From an uncultured Bacteroidales bacterium (lineage in GTDB: Bacteria > Bacteroidota > Bacteroidia > Bacteroidales > Muribaculaceae), in the NCBI GenBank assembly GCA_947175585.1, contig CAMWNL010000098.1:1-6693 (forward strand): 6,693 nt of DNA. Direction: 5' to 3'. The position numbers and the translations under genes were made by a program. The notes below the pieces were generated by a model. That model had not been told where the DNA came from, ran no database searches, and saw only the letters and a list, made by a program, of their open reading frames with translations. The first letter of the stretch is position 1. Every line of letters starts with the position of its first letter. Positions 5,691 through 6,693 of this stretch are shown piece by piece.

Positions 5691-5776
5691 TTTTTTTATG
5701 CGCCAGGAGGCTAAGCTGTGGGGTGCTTAAACAATTATGACCTTTAGCGCGTTAAGCATAAAAAATTTCGAATGAA

Positions 5777-6280
5777 ATGAATGACCCGTTATTAAATATC
5801 AGCTACGGACTTTTTGTAATTACAGCCAATAAGGACGGCCGAGACAACGGTTGTATAGCCGATGCATTTCAGCAGGTCACGTCCCTGCCGGAACAAGTAT
5901 CGCTTTGTCTGAATAAGTCTGACTTCACTTGCGACTTAATTGTCTCTACGGGCAAATTTACAGTCTCCATAATAAGTGAGAATGCTGATTTTGAGTTATT
6001 CAGGACTTTTGGCTTTCAATCAGGGAGAAACATTGACAAATTTGCAAATTTTGGAGCTGTCAGACGCCTCCCTAACGATACACTCGCAATCATCGCAGGA
6101 ACCAATTCATATCTTACTGTCAATGTCAATCAGACAATAGATCTTGGAACTCACCTGTTGTTTATCGGTAAGGTTGATGAGAAGGAAGTGCTCAATGATG
6201 AACCGTCAATGACTTATGCTTACTATCGTAAACACATGCGTAAATCATTGGCAGATAATACAGATGGGAGTCATATTTGA
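5777..6280 (+). CDS. Flavin reductase-like FMN-binding protein (stand-alone domain)
   Basis: A 167-residue protein of the flavin reductase-like family, cytoplasmic with no signal peptide or membrane segment. It follows the family pattern along its length: NISYGLFVITA (7-17), GCIADAFQQVTSLPEQVSLCLNK (25-47), a TCDLIVSTGKFTVSIIS strand-helix segment (51-67), LFRTFGFQSGRNIDKF (74-89), the QTIDLGTHLLFIGKV block (119-133) and YAYYRKH near the end. Such proteins bind FMN and pass electrons from NAD(P)H or a partner. In anaerobes similar domains occur fused to rubredoxin, but here the protein ends shortly after the flavin domain without a rubredoxin CxxCG motif. The ATG at 5777 is the first after the in-frame TAA at 5759-5761. 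It is divergent from the phosphodiesterase operon across a 167-bp gap. Its redox partner cannot be told from the window. Confidence 0.88.
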   Translation: MNDPLLNISYGLFVITANKDGRDNGCIADAFQQVTSLPEQVSLCLNKSDFTCDLIVSTGKFTVSIISENADFELFRTFGFQSGRNIDKFANFGAVRRLPNDTLAIIAGTNSYLTVNVNQTIDLGTHLLFIGKVDEKEVLNDEPSMTYAYYRKHMRKSLADNTDGSHI

Positions 6281-6335
6281 AAAAATACGTTGAAACTACT
6301 AAATAACCGAAATTCAAAAACTAAAACGATTAACA

Positions 6336-6693
6336 ATGAAAAAATTTCTACTCTTAGCCGTTGCTGCGGTAATGGCATTAGGCGCAAGTGCGCAGACAAA
6401 CAAATGGTATGCCGGCGGCCAATTGACATTTGGACGTACAACTGAATCTGCCAGTGGTGTTAAAAGCACTCAGGTAACTGTTTTGCCTGAACTGGGATAT
6501 AATCTGACTGATAATTTTGCCATCGGTGCGCAGGCCGGTGTTCAGTACCGTAAATCCGGCGGCGAAGAGAAGACCGTTTTTCAAATCAATCCCTATGCAC
6601 GTTATACATATCTGAAATATGAACGTGTTAACCTATTTGTTGACGGAGGTGGTGATCTCGGCAGCGGAGGTGCACACGGCAGCACGGCAGTGC
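6336..6693 (+). CDS. Outer-membrane beta-barrel protein, N-terminal part
   Basis: The frame starts at ATG 6336 and stays open to the window edge, giving 119 complete codons. It begins with a classic signal peptide, MKKFLLLAVAAVMALGASA, with likely cleavage between A19 and Q20. The mature part has alternating polar/aromatic strands separated by turns: WYAGGQLTFGRT, TQVTVLPELGYNLTDNFAIGAQAGVQYR, FQINPYARYTYLKYERVNLFVDGGGDL. This is the pattern of small OmpX/OmpA-like barrels (the 'outer membrane protein beta-barrel' family) that are abundant in Bacteroidales. The end of the protein is outside, so total length and any added domain are unknown, as is its specific function. The leader is AT-rich with no Shine-Dalgarno. 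It starts 55 bp after the flavin reductase-like gene, and no terminator is seen between them, so cotranscription is possible. Confidence 0.85.
   Translation, partial: MKKFLLLAVAAVMALGASAQTNKWYAGGQLTFGRTTESASGVKSTQVTVLPELGYNLTDNFAIGAQAGVQYRKSGGEEKTVFQINPYARYTYLKYERVNLFVDGGGDLGSGGAHGSTAV

Overview
The window looks like chromosomal DNA of a gut Bacteroidales bacterium, probably Muribaculaceae- or Prevotella-like; this lineage is inferred, not tested. Three things support it: two close matches to the Bacteroidetes promoter pattern (TTTG, 19-20 bases, TAnnTTTG), mostly AT-rich leaders without Shine-Dalgarno sequences, and a broken surface-protein gene with the FNLQG-type C-terminal tail common in these bacteria. 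RecO, S20 and the COG0523 protein also resemble Bacteroidetes family members.

Layout, left to right. (1) The 3' part of folK (folate synthesis) runs off the left edge. (2) 447-1304 holds the remnant of a secreted repeat-domain protein. It has no signal peptide and an in-frame TAA that cuts off its conserved C-terminal tail. A strong hairpin terminator at 1330-1370 follows and also serves convergent recO. (3) recO (minus strand) carries a good ribosome binding site. (4) A housekeeping cluster reads rightward from a near-perfect promoter: tRNA-Glu(UUC), rpsT (ribosomal protein S20), then a second identical tRNA-Glu(UUC), closed by a terminator at 2739-2768. (5) On the minus strand is a two-gene operon. 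An exported protein that fuses a glycerophosphodiester phosphodiesterase domain to an endonuclease/exonuclease/phosphatase domain is followed after 2 bp by a COG0523 (CobW-like) GTPase with a very histidine-rich linker. The operon has a clear promoter at 5660-5690 overlapped by short inverted repeats, and ends at a perfect 16-bp hairpin (2795-2830). (6) Divergent from this operon is a stand-alone flavin-reductase-like FMN-binding protein. (7) The start of an outer-membrane beta-barrel protein runs off the right edge.

How the genes relate. The central cluster supplies translation components and is ordinary core genome. The minus-strand operon joins a presumably metal-dependent periplasmic phosphodiester hydrolase with a cytoplasmic metal-handling GTPase. 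This suggests a shared phosphate- or metal-stress response but does not prove one. I found no CRISPR array, insertion sequence, prophage, toxin-antitoxin or defence genes. The features most worth a second look are the decayed repeat protein, the two-hydrolase fusion with its GTPase partner, and the histidine-rich metal-binding linker.
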